A DNA stretch of 64,000 nt from DASVVT01 sp036386415 (GCA_036386415.1 DASVVT010000023.1:1-64000); one strand, 5' to 3'; numbered from the stretch's first letter, positions 26,110 through 34,747 are shown. Notes: a model not told the origin generated them from the letters alone. Program-made: numbers and translations.

Positions 26110-26340
26110 CCGACGACCGTCGCAGGCTCAACGACGACCGTCGCAGATGTCACGACGACCGTCGCAGGCATTACGACGACCGTCGCAGCCTCAACGATGA
26201 CCGTTGCAAGCATTACGACGACCGTCGCAGGCTCAACGATGGCTGTTGCAGGCGTTACGACGACCGTCGCAGGTGTAACGATGACCGTCGCACGCGTAAC
26301 GATGACCGTTGCAGGCCGAACATTGAGCGTCGCACGACTG
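26110..26340. repeat. Eleven direct 21-bp repeats
   Basis: Units at exact 21-base spacing with consensus ACGACGACCGTCGCAGGCT plus two variable bases; the core is ACGAYGACCGTYGCA. Units 1-6 are closest to each other and the last unit is the most diverged. On the minus strand a long frame crosses the array with a heptapeptide pattern ATVVVxx whose changes are mostly synonymous or V/I. Because that frame has no good start and overlaps the next gene's start, coding is doubtful. The interval 25548-26566 has no confirmed gene; it holds the family B repeat, this array and a TATAAT at 26453-26458. Confidence 0.85.
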
Positions 26341-26566
26341 TAATTGATTATTACGCTGTGGTTTACGCGTTTTGCGTGGATTACCGGCTCGCTGGCTGCA
26401 TGAAAACCAGTCGGCGCGGCTGAATTGTTCTTCCCTTTACCGGCAATGTGAGTATAATCGCCCCCATCAAACAGGGTCGTTAAGCTCAATTTTTTCGCTT
26501 CACTACACCTTAACCGCCGGGGGCAGCCCTCGCGCCCTCTTAACTCACAAAACAGGAGACAAGAAG

Positions 26567-27232
26567 ATGAGAGACTCTGAAACACGCGAATTGGACGCAG
26601 GCCAACGTGTACGCGAATTCGCCAGCGCCCACAGCGCAGATTTCCCAGCCGCTTCGCGCGGCGCAGTTGTGATCGCCGCTCTCGAAACCGCCATCACCAA
26701 GACCGAAAAGCAGGCCGCCGCGCAGGACGCCGCCAACCTCGACCGGCAGGAAGCGACAGAGGAGAAACAAGCGGCCATTAACACTCTATTGACGCAGATG
26801 CGAGCCATCAACAGCACGGCACGCAGCATTGATAATCTCTTTCCAGGGATGAAAGATCAGTTCAAGATGAGTCGCGGCGGCGATCAAGCCACCCTCAATC
26901 GCGCCCGCGCCTACATCACCGAAGCAACACCCATCCAGGACCGCTTCACAGATCGCGGCCTGCCCCCCACTTTTCTGACCGATTTACAGGCCGCCATCGA
27001 CGCGGTAGAGGAGGCAGACAATCACCAGTCGGCAGCACTCGCCGCGCAAACCGCCTCGACCGCCGGAGTCACAGCCGCGCTCAAAGAGTTGCGCGCCGCC
27101 ATGAATGAGTTTGAGGCCATCGCACGCAACACCTACCGCAACGACCCGGCCACGCTCGCCGCCCTCAAGAGCGCCAGCCGCGTCGAACGCGCTCCGAAGA
27201 AAGCCAAGAAGGACGCACCACCGTCCAGCTAA
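26567..27232 (+). CDS. Helical protein of unknown function
   Basis: 221 residues from ATG 26567, preceded by AGGAGA. The sequence is almost entirely predicted helix, with Ala/Glu/Gln-rich stretches (ALETAITKTEKQAAAQDAAN, EKQAAINTLLTQMRAIN) and a Lys-rich tail, and no signal peptide or membrane segment. The central motif NLFPGMKDQFKMSRGGDQAT may be diagnostic. I do not recognise the family. It lies between the 21-bp array and the WD40-Roc-TIR gene on the same strand, but 363 bases separate the two genes. Confidence 0.7.
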   Translation: MRDSETRELDAGQRVREFASAHSADFPAASRGAVVIAALETAITKTEKQAAAQDAANLDRQEATEEKQAAINTLLTQMRAINSTARSIDNLFPGMKDQFKMSRGGDQATLNRARAYITEATPIQDRFTDRGLPPTFLTDLQAAIDAVEEADNHQSAALAAQTASTAGVTAALKELRAAMNEFEAIARNTYRNDPATLAALKSASRVERAPKKAKKDAPPSS

Positions 27233-27234
27233 GC

Positions 27235-27485
27235 GGCGATTGCGGATTGTAGATTGCGGATTACAAGGTGTGAGGTCACACATCTCATACTGAATGGCAC
27301 TGAAAAGAGAGGCGGGAGACGATCCACGAATTAACACGAAACCACACGAAGATGGTCTATTTCGTGCTGCTTCGTGTTGTTTCGTGGATCGTTAATAACC
27401 TTCTTTTACCCTGCAACCCGGTATCAGATTTCAGATGCGAGATAGCCAGGCACAAATCCGCAATCCGAAATCCGCATTCCGAAAT
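27235..27485. repeat. Nested repeats: GCGGATTGCGGATT arms (family G) around a family C hairpin
   Basis: Outer arms GATTGCGGATTGTAGATTGC (from 27238) and AATCCGCAATCCGAAATCCG (near 27456) are complementary. Inside lies a complete family C hairpin (about 27303-27412) with CGATCCACGAATTAACACGA and TCGTGTTGTTTCGTGGATCG. This fills most of the 363-base gap before the WD40-Roc-TIR gene. Confidence 0.75.
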
Positions 27486-27595
27486 TCCATCCTATGGCGG
27501 CTTGGCTCGTCTTTTCAAACCCTATATGCTAACCCCTCAAGAGACAGTTGATCTCCTGGCTTCCAGCGCATCTCATTCTTCGCGGAGCAACGTAT

Positions 27596-30500
27596 ATGAG
27601 CAAACGAAACCCTGAACCACCACAACCAACTCCCGAACCCGAATCCTCGCTTGAGCAGGAAGAGCCGGAAGTCCCGACCTTCACCGAAATCGGCGGCTCT
27701 CCCGTCCCCGGCCTCACCCTGCGCCACGTCTTGCGCGGGCATACGGATTGGATAGGCCGCATCGCGTGGTCGCCGGATGGCTCATACCTCGCCTCGCCTT
27801 CTGGGGATACAACCATTCGGATCTGGGACGCGCGCAACGGAACGTGTGTGCGCACCTTGCAAGGGCATACCTACCAGGTCAACAGCGCGGCGTGGTCGCC
27901 GGATGGACAGCGGCTCGCCTCGGCTTGTAGTGATAAAACCATCCGCCTGTGGGAGGCCGCCAGCGGCAAGCTTTTACAAACGCTGGAAGGGCATACTGAG
28001 TCTGTTTGGAGCGTGGCGTGGTCGCCGGATGGACAACGGCTCGCCTCGGCTTCTAGTGATAAAACCATCCGCCTGTGGGAGGCCGCCAGCGGCAAGCCTT
28101 TGCAAATGCTGGAAGGGCATGCCGTACTGGTCACCGAAGTGGCATGGTCACTGGATGGACAAAGCCTCGCTTCGGCTTCCCAAGATAAAACCATCCGCCT
28201 GTGGGAAATAGCCAGTGGTACGCTTTTGCAAATTCTGACATCCGATTACTTATATGGCGTGGCGTGGTCGCCGGATGGACAGCGGCTCGCCTCGGCTTCT
28301 AGTGATAAAACCATCCGCCTGTGGGAGGCCGCCAGCGGCAAGGCGTTGCAGGTGTTGGAGGGACATGCTAAGGAAATCTATTGTGTTGCTTTTTCTGCTG
28401 ATGGCTGCTGGCTAGCATCCAAAAGCTACGATAGCACCATCCGCCTATGGCGTTGCGACACTTGGGCGTGTGTGGCCGTGTTGGAGGAACCAAAATCTGG
28501 GTATTGGCCTCCCGGCCTCGCCTTTCACCCCCGCCTGCCCGTGTTGGCGACGCTGGGGGAAAAAGATACCATCATCCGCATCTGGGAGTTGGACGAAGCG
28601 CTCCTGCTCGGTCGGGCGGAAGAGAGTGTCCATTACACCACTGCCAAACTCGTCCTCGTCGGTGATTCGGGCGTGGGCAAAACGGGGCTGGGCTGGCGGC
28701 TGGCGCACGGCGAGTTCAAGGAACATTCCTCCACGCACGGTCAACAGTTCTGGCCCATCACGGAACTTGGCTTGAAGCGTAAAGACGGAACCGAGTGCGA
28801 AGCCGTGCTGTGGGATTTGGCAGGCCAGCACGTCTACCGGCAAATCCACTCCATCTTTCTGGAAAACGTCGCCGCCGCGCTGGTGCTGTTCGACCCCAGC
28901 AATCGTCAAGACCCGCTCAAGGGCGTGCAGTTCTGGCTGGAACAACTCAAGGGTAAGGGGCAACTGCCGCCCGCCGTGCTGGTAGGCGCGCGAGTGGATC
29001 GCGGTGCGCCAGCCCTCTCGCAGGCAGAGCTGGAACAATTCTGCCAGCGCTACGGCATTCGCGGCGGCTACATCAGCACCAGCGCCTTTAGCGGCGAAGG
29101 GCTGGAGACTCTGCTGGAAACGCTCAAGGCGCAGATTCCGTGGGATGAGATGACGGCGACGGTGACCACCGTCACCTTCAAGCGGATTAAAGACTACGTG
29201 CTGGCGCTCAAAGAGAAGCCCGACCGCGTAGGCGTGCTGGTCAGCCCGCCAGCCTTGCGCGAACAGTTGCAGGCGACCGACAAGGACTGGCGCTTCACAG
29301 ATGCCGAGATGATGACGGCTGTGGGGCATCTGGAAACGCACGGCTACGTTGCTATCTTGCGCAGCTCTGCGGGCGAGCAACACATCCTGCTCACGCCCGA
29401 ATTGCTCGTGACGCTGGCCTCGTCCATCGTCTTGCTGGCCGACAAACACCCGCGCGAGCTTGGTGCTGTGAACGAAACCGAAATCTTGCAGGGACAATAC
29501 CCGTTCGATGAGCTTGCGGGCTTGTCGCCAGCCGAAAGCCAGATTTTGCTCGACGCCGCCATCCTGCGTTTCTTGCAGCACAACATCTGCTTCCGCGAGA
29601 CGCTGAATGAGGAGACCTTGCTCATCTTCCCCGCCCTCATCAAGCAAAAGCGCCCCCTGCAAGACGACCTACCCTCAACCGACGACATCTCTTACGTGGT
29701 GCGCGGGCGCGTGGAAAACCTGTACGCCTCGCTGGTGGTCTTGCTCGGCTATACGCCCTCGTTTACACGCATCAACCAGTGGCAGAATCAGGCGCAGTAC
29801 GAAATGGGCGAGGGCGAAATCTGCGGCTTCCGCTTGATTGAAGACCGCGAGGGCGAGATCGAGCTGGTGCTGTATTACGGTGACCAGATGCCTGCCAGCG
29901 GTCGCTTCAAGTTTCAGGAATTGTTCGAGCAATTCCTCTACCAGCGCGACGTGGAGGTGACGCGCTTCCCGCCCGTCGTCTGTCCGAATAGACATCGGCA
30001 AGAACGCGCCACAGTCATCAAGCGCGTGCGTGAAGGCAAGCGTTTTGTGTTCTGCGAAGAATGTGGCGAAAAAACCGACTTACCCAACTTTGACCAACCG
30101 CAAACCATAGGCATTGGCGCATCCCTTTGGCTACAACGCGAAGAGGCGTCGGCCCGCTTACGCAGCAAGTATGAAGTGCAATTGACCAGCATCAAGAGTT
30201 ACCGGCGCGGGTGGGCAGCGCCGCGCTGTTATGTCAGTCGCGTGAACGAACAATCCGAGTGGGCCAAAGAACTCACCAAAGATTTGCGGGACGCGGGCGT
30301 GTACGTGGTTGAGCAAGCTGCGCAGGTTCAACCCGATGATTTCGTCGTCGTGTTGGACACGCCCGCTTATCAGAAAGCATTCACCACTCCCTCTCTCGCC
30401 GCCGACGCGCCGCTCGTCCGCGCGCGCCTGGGCGGGCGACAGTTGATTTCGCTCGTCCTGACGGGTCTGGCCGGGGCACACGAATTCGAGTCTTGCAGGC

Positions 30501-31129
30501 CCGGCAGCTTCCGCGACGAGACGCATTACCCTGTGAGCCTGTTCGACCTGGTGCTGAACCTTTACAACATCCCGCTCACGCACGCGGGCTTCGCGCCCCT
30601 GCGGCAAGCATTGCACCAACAGTGGGAGCAAACGCTGGCGCGAATGAAAGGCGATGACGTGGCTTCACCGCTCAAAGTTTTCATCAGCTATTCGCACAGG
30701 GACGAAGAGTTCAAAGAGGAATTGGTCACGATGCTGGCGGGGCTTGAGCGACAGGGCATCATTGACCCCTGGCAAGACCGTCGTATTGAAGAGGGAGACG
30801 AATGGTATCAAGCGATTCAGGATGCCATGAACGATTGTGACCTGGCGATACTGCTCGTGAGTCAGAACTTCATCGCGTCTCGTTTCATCCAGGATGAGGA
30901 GTTGCCGCGCGTCCTGCAACGCCGCCGAGAGCAGGGTCTACGCGTAGTTCCAATCATCGTGCGTCCCTGTAAGTGGCAGAGCGAACCCGTGCTGAAAGAC
31001 CTTCAAGCCTTGCCAAAGGACGGCAAAGCCATAATCACATTCGCGAAAGATAACGGTGAGCGAGATCAAGCCTGGACAGATATTGCCACTGTCATTGAGA
31101 AACGCGCGAAAGCGAAGATGACGCCATAA
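27596..31129 (+). CDS. WD40 - Roc GTPase - COR - TIR multidomain protein
   Basis: 1177 residues from ATG 27596 (GGAG upstream). A Pro/Glu-rich N-terminus is followed by seven WD40 repeats (about 40-340), enough for one propeller. A Roc GTPase follows (about 350-520): P-loop GDSGVGKT (356-363), WDLAGQ (406-411) as G3 and GARVD (464-468) in the G4 position. A COR-like helical region follows (about 525-790), with a Cys/His cluster CPNRH...CEEC (796-823) that could bind zinc. Residues about 877-995 look like a degenerate TIR/SEFIR fold. A clear TIR domain (about 1027-1170) has KVFISYSHRDEEFKEEL and SQNFIASRFIQDEELPRVL, including the glutamate expected for NADase activity. This is a prokaryotic Roco protein with sensor, switch and effector parts. 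An immune role is inferred, not shown. No partner gene is evident. Confidence 0.88.
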   Translation: MSKRNPEPPQPTPEPESSLEQEEPEVPTFTEIGGSPVPGLTLRHVLRGHTDWIGRIAWSPDGSYLASPSGDTTIRIWDARNGTCVRTLQGHTYQVNSAAWSPDGQRLASACSDKTIRLWEAASGKLLQTLEGHTESVWSVAWSPDGQRLASASSDKTIRLWEAASGKPLQMLEGHAVLVTEVAWSLDGQSLASASQDKTIRLWEIASGTLLQILTSDYLYGVAWSPDGQRLASASSDKTIRLWEAASGKALQVLEGHAKEIYCVAFSADGCWLASKSYDSTIRLWRCDTWACVAVLEEPKSGYWPPGLAFHPRLPVLATLGEKDTIIRIWELDEALLLGRAEESVHYTTAKLVLVGDSGVGKTGLGWRLAHGEFKEHSSTHGQQFWPITELGLKRKDGTECEAVLWDLAGQHVYRQIHSIFLENVAAALVLFDPSNRQDPLKGVQFWLEQLKGKGQLPPAVLVGARVDRGAPALSQAELEQFCQRYGIRGGYISTSAFSGEGLETLLETLKAQIPWDEMTATVTTVTFKRIKDYVLALKEKPDRVGVLVSPPALREQLQATDKDWRFTDAEMMTAVGHLETHGYVAILRSSAGEQHILLTPELLVTLASSIVLLADKHPRELGAVNETEILQGQYPFDELAGLSPAESQILLDAAILRFLQHNICFRETLNEETLLIFPALIKQKRPLQDDLPSTDDISYVVRGRVENLYASLVVLLGYTPSFTRINQWQNQAQYEMGEGEICGFRLIEDREGEIELVLYYGDQMPASGRFKFQELFEQFLYQRDVEVTRFPPVVCPNRHRQERATVIKRVREGKRFVFCEECGEKTDLPNFDQPQTIGIGASLWLQREEASARLRSKYEVQLTSIKSYRRGWAAPRCYVSRVNEQSEWAKELTKDLRDAGVYVVEQAAQVQPDDFVVVLDTPAYQKAFTTPSLAADAPLVRARLGGRQLISLVLTGLAGAHEFESCRPGSFRDETHYPVSLFDLVLNLYNIPLTHAGFAPLRQALHQQWEQTLARMKGDDVASPLKVFISYSHRDEEFKEELVTMLAGLERQGIIDPWQDRRIEEGDEWYQAIQDAMNDCDLAILLVSQNFIASRFIQDEELPRVLQRRREQGLRVVPIIVRPCKWQSEPVLKDLQALPKDGKAIITFAKDNGERDQAWTDIATVIEKRAKAKMTP

Positions 31130-31130
31130 G

Positions 31131-31345
31131 TAACGTGCGTTCGACATCAGCGGCTCTGCCGCTCGCGCTGTGCGGAAAGGCAGAGCCTTTCCGTTAACGG
31201 CTGACTTGATATGGAGCAAGGCTGCGCCGTGGCTGTCGGCGAGGCGCAGCCTCGCCAGAGATGGAGAGGAGCAGTGGACGGAAAGCCAGAGGCTTTCCGC
31301 ACAGCCGAGGCGGCACAGCCGCTTACGTCGAACTCACGCACGTTA
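31131..31345. repeat. MITE-like long imperfect inverted repeat
   Basis: TAACGTGCGTTCGAC at 31131 matches the reverse complement of GTCGAACTCACGCACGTTA at 31327-31345. Inner arms AGCGGCTCTGCCGC and GCTGTGCGGAAAG match GCGGCACAGCCGCT and CTTTCCGCACAGC. It starts two bases after the stop of the TIR gene and holds no gene. The rest of the interval up to 31499 shows nothing recognisable. Confidence 0.75.
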
Positions 31346-31499
31346 AGTAAGGCTGCATTTCGCACTTCGTCATTCGTGTCCATCTACGGCCTATCTGCGG
31401 TCTCATTTTAACGCGCCTCCACGGTTGTCAATCACACGTCTGACGTGGCATCCTGATTATTCATACCGCTCGGGTCACTTTGAAGGGATTTAACCGTAG

Positions 31500-32357
31500 A
31501 TGTTCGTGGAGAGTAAGATCAAGACAAAGCTTCTTCGACGCATGGGCGAAGCGATCAAAGACTTCCATATGATCGAAGAGGGCGACCGCGTGATGGTCTG
31601 TCTGTCGGGCGGCAAAGACAGCTATACCATGCTCGACCTGCTGCTGGACGTGCGCGAGCGTGCCCCCGTCCACTTCGAGCTGCTGGCGGTCAATCTGGAT
31701 CAGAAGCAGCCCGGATTTCCCGCCGACGTGCTGCCCGGTTATCTTGAGCAACGGGGCATCCCTTTCCGCATCATCGAGCGCGACACGTATTCAATCGTCA
31801 AGCGGCTCGTGCCTGAGGGCAAAACCTACTGTGCTGTCTGCTCGCGCCTGCGTCGCGGTATCCTTTACAACACGGCGGTCGAAGAAAACTGCACCAAGAT
31901 CGCGCTCGGCCATCATGCGGACGACATCATCACGACCTTTCTGCTGAACCTCTTCTTCGCTGGCACACTCAAAGCCATGCCGCCGGTTCTGAGGTCTATG
32001 GACGGGCGCAACACGATCATTCGCCCCTTAGCCTATTGCCGCGAGGCGGACATCGCGGAGTATGCCATGAGCCGCGAGTTTCCGATCATCCCCTGCGACC
32101 TCTGCGGCTCGCAGCCGAATCTGAAACGCGCGCGCATCAAACGTCTGATCACGGAGATGGAAAAAGAGATACCCAACATACGCAGCTCCATGCTGACCGC
32201 GCTCGGCAACGCCGTGCCGTCGCACCTCCTGGATCACACCCTCTTCGACTTCAAGCGACTTCAGCCCGGCACGGGCGACATCGAAGCGGAGCTTGACGCA
32301 ACTCTCGGCCATGTGGACGAAGAGACGGCGCAGGCGACGCTCGTCTCGCTCGCCTGA
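31500..32357 (+). CDS. ttcA: tRNA 2-thiocytidine synthetase TtcA-like
   Basis: 285 residues. Inserts sulfur into C32 of certain tRNAs using ATP and an iron-sulfur cluster. It has the PP-loop SGGKDSYTMLDLL, the first cysteine pair CAVCSRLRRG, ALGHHADDIITTFLLNLFFA, and a third/fourth cysteine motif IPCDLCGSQPNLKR, all typical of TtcA. The C-terminus continues with HLLDHTLFDFKRL. The start at 31500 has AAGGGA somewhat far upstream. The next gene starts 12 bases after the stop, indicating an operon. Confidence 0.9.
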   Translation: MFVESKIKTKLLRRMGEAIKDFHMIEEGDRVMVCLSGGKDSYTMLDLLLDVRERAPVHFELLAVNLDQKQPGFPADVLPGYLEQRGIPFRIIERDTYSIVKRLVPEGKTYCAVCSRLRRGILYNTAVEENCTKIALGHHADDIITTFLLNLFFAGTLKAMPPVLRSMDGRNTIIRPLAYCREADIAEYAMSREFPIIPCDLCGSQPNLKRARIKRLITEMEKEIPNIRSSMLTALGNAVPSHLLDHTLFDFKRLQPGTGDIEAELDATLGHVDEETAQATLVSLA

Positions 32358-32369
32358 AGAGAACCTTTT

Positions 32370-33263
32370 ATGGCCGGCGCAACCAAGAAACGCGAGCTGG
32401 ACTTCACAGACTTTCCACCCGGCACTGTGACGGAGTATACGACGCACCTCTGCCTGGCCTGCACCTTCGACATCTTCACGGCGCAACTGGGACTTGCCCC
32501 GCGCACAGCTTACTCAGAGATCAAACGCTATGCTCCAACCGTTGAGGAGCTGACAGCACCAAAGGCTGCGCGCCCTTTCTTCGACTCGGCGGAGAAGAAC
32601 CCGCGCTGCCCTTACTGTGATTCCGTAAAACGTTGGCATGCGCGCCTGGACACCTATCGTATCGAAGGCGGCAAGACGACCGACGCCCCGCGTCGCGCGC
32701 TCTTGAAATCGCTCCCGAAAGCGGACGAGCAGTTTCAGACCATCGAAACCAAATCGCAGCTCCGCACGCTCTTCTTCGAATGGCTCGACACACTGGGGCG
32801 TACACTGGATTTTGAAGACGATGGCTGGCTCATCGAAGCGACGCGCGCATTCCTGGAGAGGCGCGAGCCAAAGACAGACTGGGCGGAGTTTTTTACGGAC
32901 TTACGCGCCGTCCGCCGCTCGCACCGCCTCGAAGAAGGGTGGGAGCGCGACGGCTCGCGTCTCTTCCTCGCGCCCGCGCTCTACAACGACGCGCTGCTCG
33001 TCCAATACCTCGTCAGCCGCTCGCACAAGCACGGCGGTCGCACTCTCGAAGGTCGCCTCACGCTCATAGAGCTGATCCGCCGCCTGCGCTACAGCGGGCA
33101 CCTCGAAGCGCAGGGCATCACAGAGCGCGACCAGTTCGAGGTGCTCGAAAAATTGATCGAGCACCTGACGGGCGGCGAGGGCGCCGTGAAGCTCTACTAT
33201 ATCGTTGACCGTCGCGATTTTCTGGAAAAGGTGAAGACCGTCTACGCGCGCTATGCGACGTGA
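32370..33263 (+). CDS. Unknown protein with two CxxC pairs, operon partner of ttcA
   Basis: 297 residues, not recognised. It has two cysteine pairs, CLAC (about residues 28-31) and CPYC (about 79-82), about 50 residues apart, consistent with a zinc ribbon or knuckle. The rest is charged and probably helical (WLIEATRAFLERREPKTDWA, LTLIELIRRLRYSGHLEAQG) with no membrane segment. It follows ttcA by 12 bases, so a nucleic-acid or tRNA-related role is a reasonable guess from context only. GAAGAGAA precedes the ATG. Confidence 0.75.
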   Translation: MAGATKKRELDFTDFPPGTVTEYTTHLCLACTFDIFTAQLGLAPRTAYSEIKRYAPTVEELTAPKAARPFFDSAEKNPRCPYCDSVKRWHARLDTYRIEGGKTTDAPRRALLKSLPKADEQFQTIETKSQLRTLFFEWLDTLGRTLDFEDDGWLIEATRAFLERREPKTDWAEFFTDLRAVRRSHRLEEGWERDGSRLFLAPALYNDALLVQYLVSRSHKHGGRTLEGRLTLIELIRRLRYSGHLEAQGITERDQFEVLEKLIEHLTGGEGAVKLYYIVDRRDFLEKVKTVYARYAT

Positions 33264-33317
33264 GCATGACGCTTATGTAGCGACGACCTGGAGCGGATTT
33301 GATTCGCCTGTACGGAA

Positions 33318-33410
33318 GATAAACCGCAAAGGTCGCCAAGGAAACCGCAGAGGGCGCTGGAGATTCCTTCGCGTTCTTTGCGTCTTCATCCTTTGCGTCC
33401 TTTGCGGTGA
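33318..33410. repeat. AACCGCAAAGG hairpin repeat (family B variant)
   Basis: ACCGCAAAGGTCGCCAAGGA on the left and GCGTCCTTTGCGGT on the right, with further TTCTTTGCGTCTTCATCCTT units. It lies between convergent genes. Confidence 0.65.
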
Positions 33411-33477
33411 CATGGCTCTCGCCCTACACTCAATTGAAATTCGCTCTAATGTGTGCATGGCATACACTTTTACGCGC

Positions 33478-33870
33478 TTAATCAGACCTCCCGAATATGG
33501 CTCCGATGAGAGCCACAATCCCAACTGCGATGCCGACGCCGATTGCGATGGCCGTGCCGGTTGAAAGGCTCTTGCCCTTCACCTCTTTAACGTCAGCGTA
33601 GATAACCTTGATAGTTGTTCCCGTGCCGGTGTCCGTGACGACAAAGTAATCTTCTCCGACCTCGCTGATGTAGCCTTTCAGTCTCGCGTTATCTCGCAGC
33701 TTGACCCTGACATGTGCCTCTTCGCCAACTCCAAGGCTGATGATCTTTCTCTTTACCTTCTCAGTGAAGCGAGCCTGCTTGTCATCTTGCGAGTCGGCCA
33801 AAACCGGTCTCGGACACGCGGCGCACATGAGCAGGCCAACCAGCACGAGTGATGAAAGTTTCTTGAACAT
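33478..33870 (-). CDS. Small secreted or anchored protein with Sm-like core, paralogue 1
   Basis: 130 residues. A signal peptide with a possible lipobox-like cysteine (LLMCAAC) precedes a beta-rich core: EEAHVRVKLRDNARLKGYIS, EVGEDYFVVTD and VIYADVKEVKG, which resembles an Sm/SH3-like barrel. A C-terminal Gly/Ala/Val-rich hydrophobic segment (IAIGVGIAVGIVALIGAIFG) could span a membrane. Function unknown. It is the downstream member of a tandem pair with the gene at 33899-34297. GAAGGAGG lies before the ATG. Confidence 0.7.
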   Translation of the reverse strand: MFKKLSSLVLVGLLMCAACPRPVLADSQDDKQARFTEKVKRKIISLGVGEEAHVRVKLRDNARLKGYISEVGEDYFVVTDTGTGTTIKVIYADVKEVKGKSLSTGTAIAIGVGIAVGIVALIGAIFGRSD

Positions 33871-33898
33871 GATCCTCCTTCTCGAACGAGACTATGCT

Positions 33899-34297
33899 TC
33901 ACTGAGCAACATTTTTCCCGATAAAAAATAACGCCACCAGGATGGCCGCGCCGATGGCAACGCCGATGCCGATCTTAGCGCCCGTCGAGAGATTGTTTCC
34001 TTTGACTTGCCTGACCTCTGTATAAGCAATCGTGGTGGCTGCGCCGGTTCTGGTATCTGTGACGACGAAGTGGTCTGCTCCGGCCTCGCTGATATATCCC
34101 CGCAGCTTCCTTTTATCTCGCAGCTTGACCTCGACACGAGCGTCCGCGCCTGTGCCAAGCTTCGCCACTCCTGCTTTCACCTGCTCGACAAAACGCGCCT
34201 GCTCTTCAGCCTTCGAATCAGCGTAGGCCGTCAACCTGCCCCCGACCATATTGACCAGCAACACGACCAGCGTAAATGATAAGAATCTCTTAAACAT
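33899..34297 (-). CDS. Small secreted or anchored protein with Sm-like core, paralogue 2
   Basis: 132 residues from ATG 34297, where AGGAG is well placed; the longer upstream frame has no signal peptide and is rejected. It is built like its neighbour: signal peptide, ADARVEVKLRDKRKLRGYIS, EAGADHFVVTDTRTG, AYTEVRQVKGNNLSTG and a terminal hydrophobic segment. The two genes are 28 bases apart and form a tandem duplication. Confidence 0.7.
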   Translation of the reverse strand: MFKRFLSFTLVVLLVNMVGGRLTAYADSKAEEQARFVEQVKAGVAKLGTGADARVEVKLRDKRKLRGYISEAGADHFVVTDTRTGAATTIAYTEVRQVKGNNLSTGAKIGIGVAIGAAILVALFFIGKNVAQ

Positions 34298-34515
34298 GAT
34301 TTCGCTCCTGAGGAAAATTGAAAAAGCGCTGAAGCAAGAGCAATCGGCGCACCACGGCGAAACGCGTTCATGACTCGGGTATGAGACACCTGAGAAGCGC
34401 TGCACGCGTGGTCAGAATGCGCCACCTGTACGATATTTATTGCAGCTTCCTCAAGCAAGCTGCTATCAGGTTGCAAGAGATTTGCAGCTTCTCTCTCTCT
34501 CTGACGACCAGAGAG

Positions 34516-34632
34516 CAGACTAAAAGAAGGCATACGACGATCCACGAATTAACACGAAACGGCACGAAAAGGGGGGCTGTTTCGTGTTGCTTCGTGTCGA
34601 GCGCGTGGAGCGTCCCCCGTCCTCTTTTGTTT
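34516..34632. repeat. CACGAATTAACACGAAAC hairpin repeat (family C)
   Basis: Left part CAGACTAAAAGAAGGCATAC then GACGATCCACGAATTAACAC; right arm GTTTCGTGTTGCTTCGTGTC. The interval 34298-34747 holds this element and no convincing gene. Confidence 0.8.
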
Positions 34633-34747
34633 GCATCTGCCGTGGGCGAAACCATCGCATCCTACGCAATGTGAGGCAGGCGTCGTCCCCCATCATGACG
34701 GTGACTTTCTGAAAAGAGGTGAAGTCTCTGTTTACGCGCTTTGCTAA

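Noticed and set aside
26110..26340. CRISPR array
   Set aside because: Units are contiguous 21-mers without spacers, and no cas genes are present.
26019..26585. A 188-codon minus-strand frame crossing the 21-bp repeats
   Set aside because: It has no good ribosome binding site and overlaps the start of the plus-strand gene at 26567. Kept only as a possibility under the tandem repeat finding.
28445..29662. A 405-codon open frame on the minus strand inside the WD40-Roc-TIR gene
   Set aside because: It mirrors the codon pattern of a gene with clear domains on the plus strand and has no recognisable motif.
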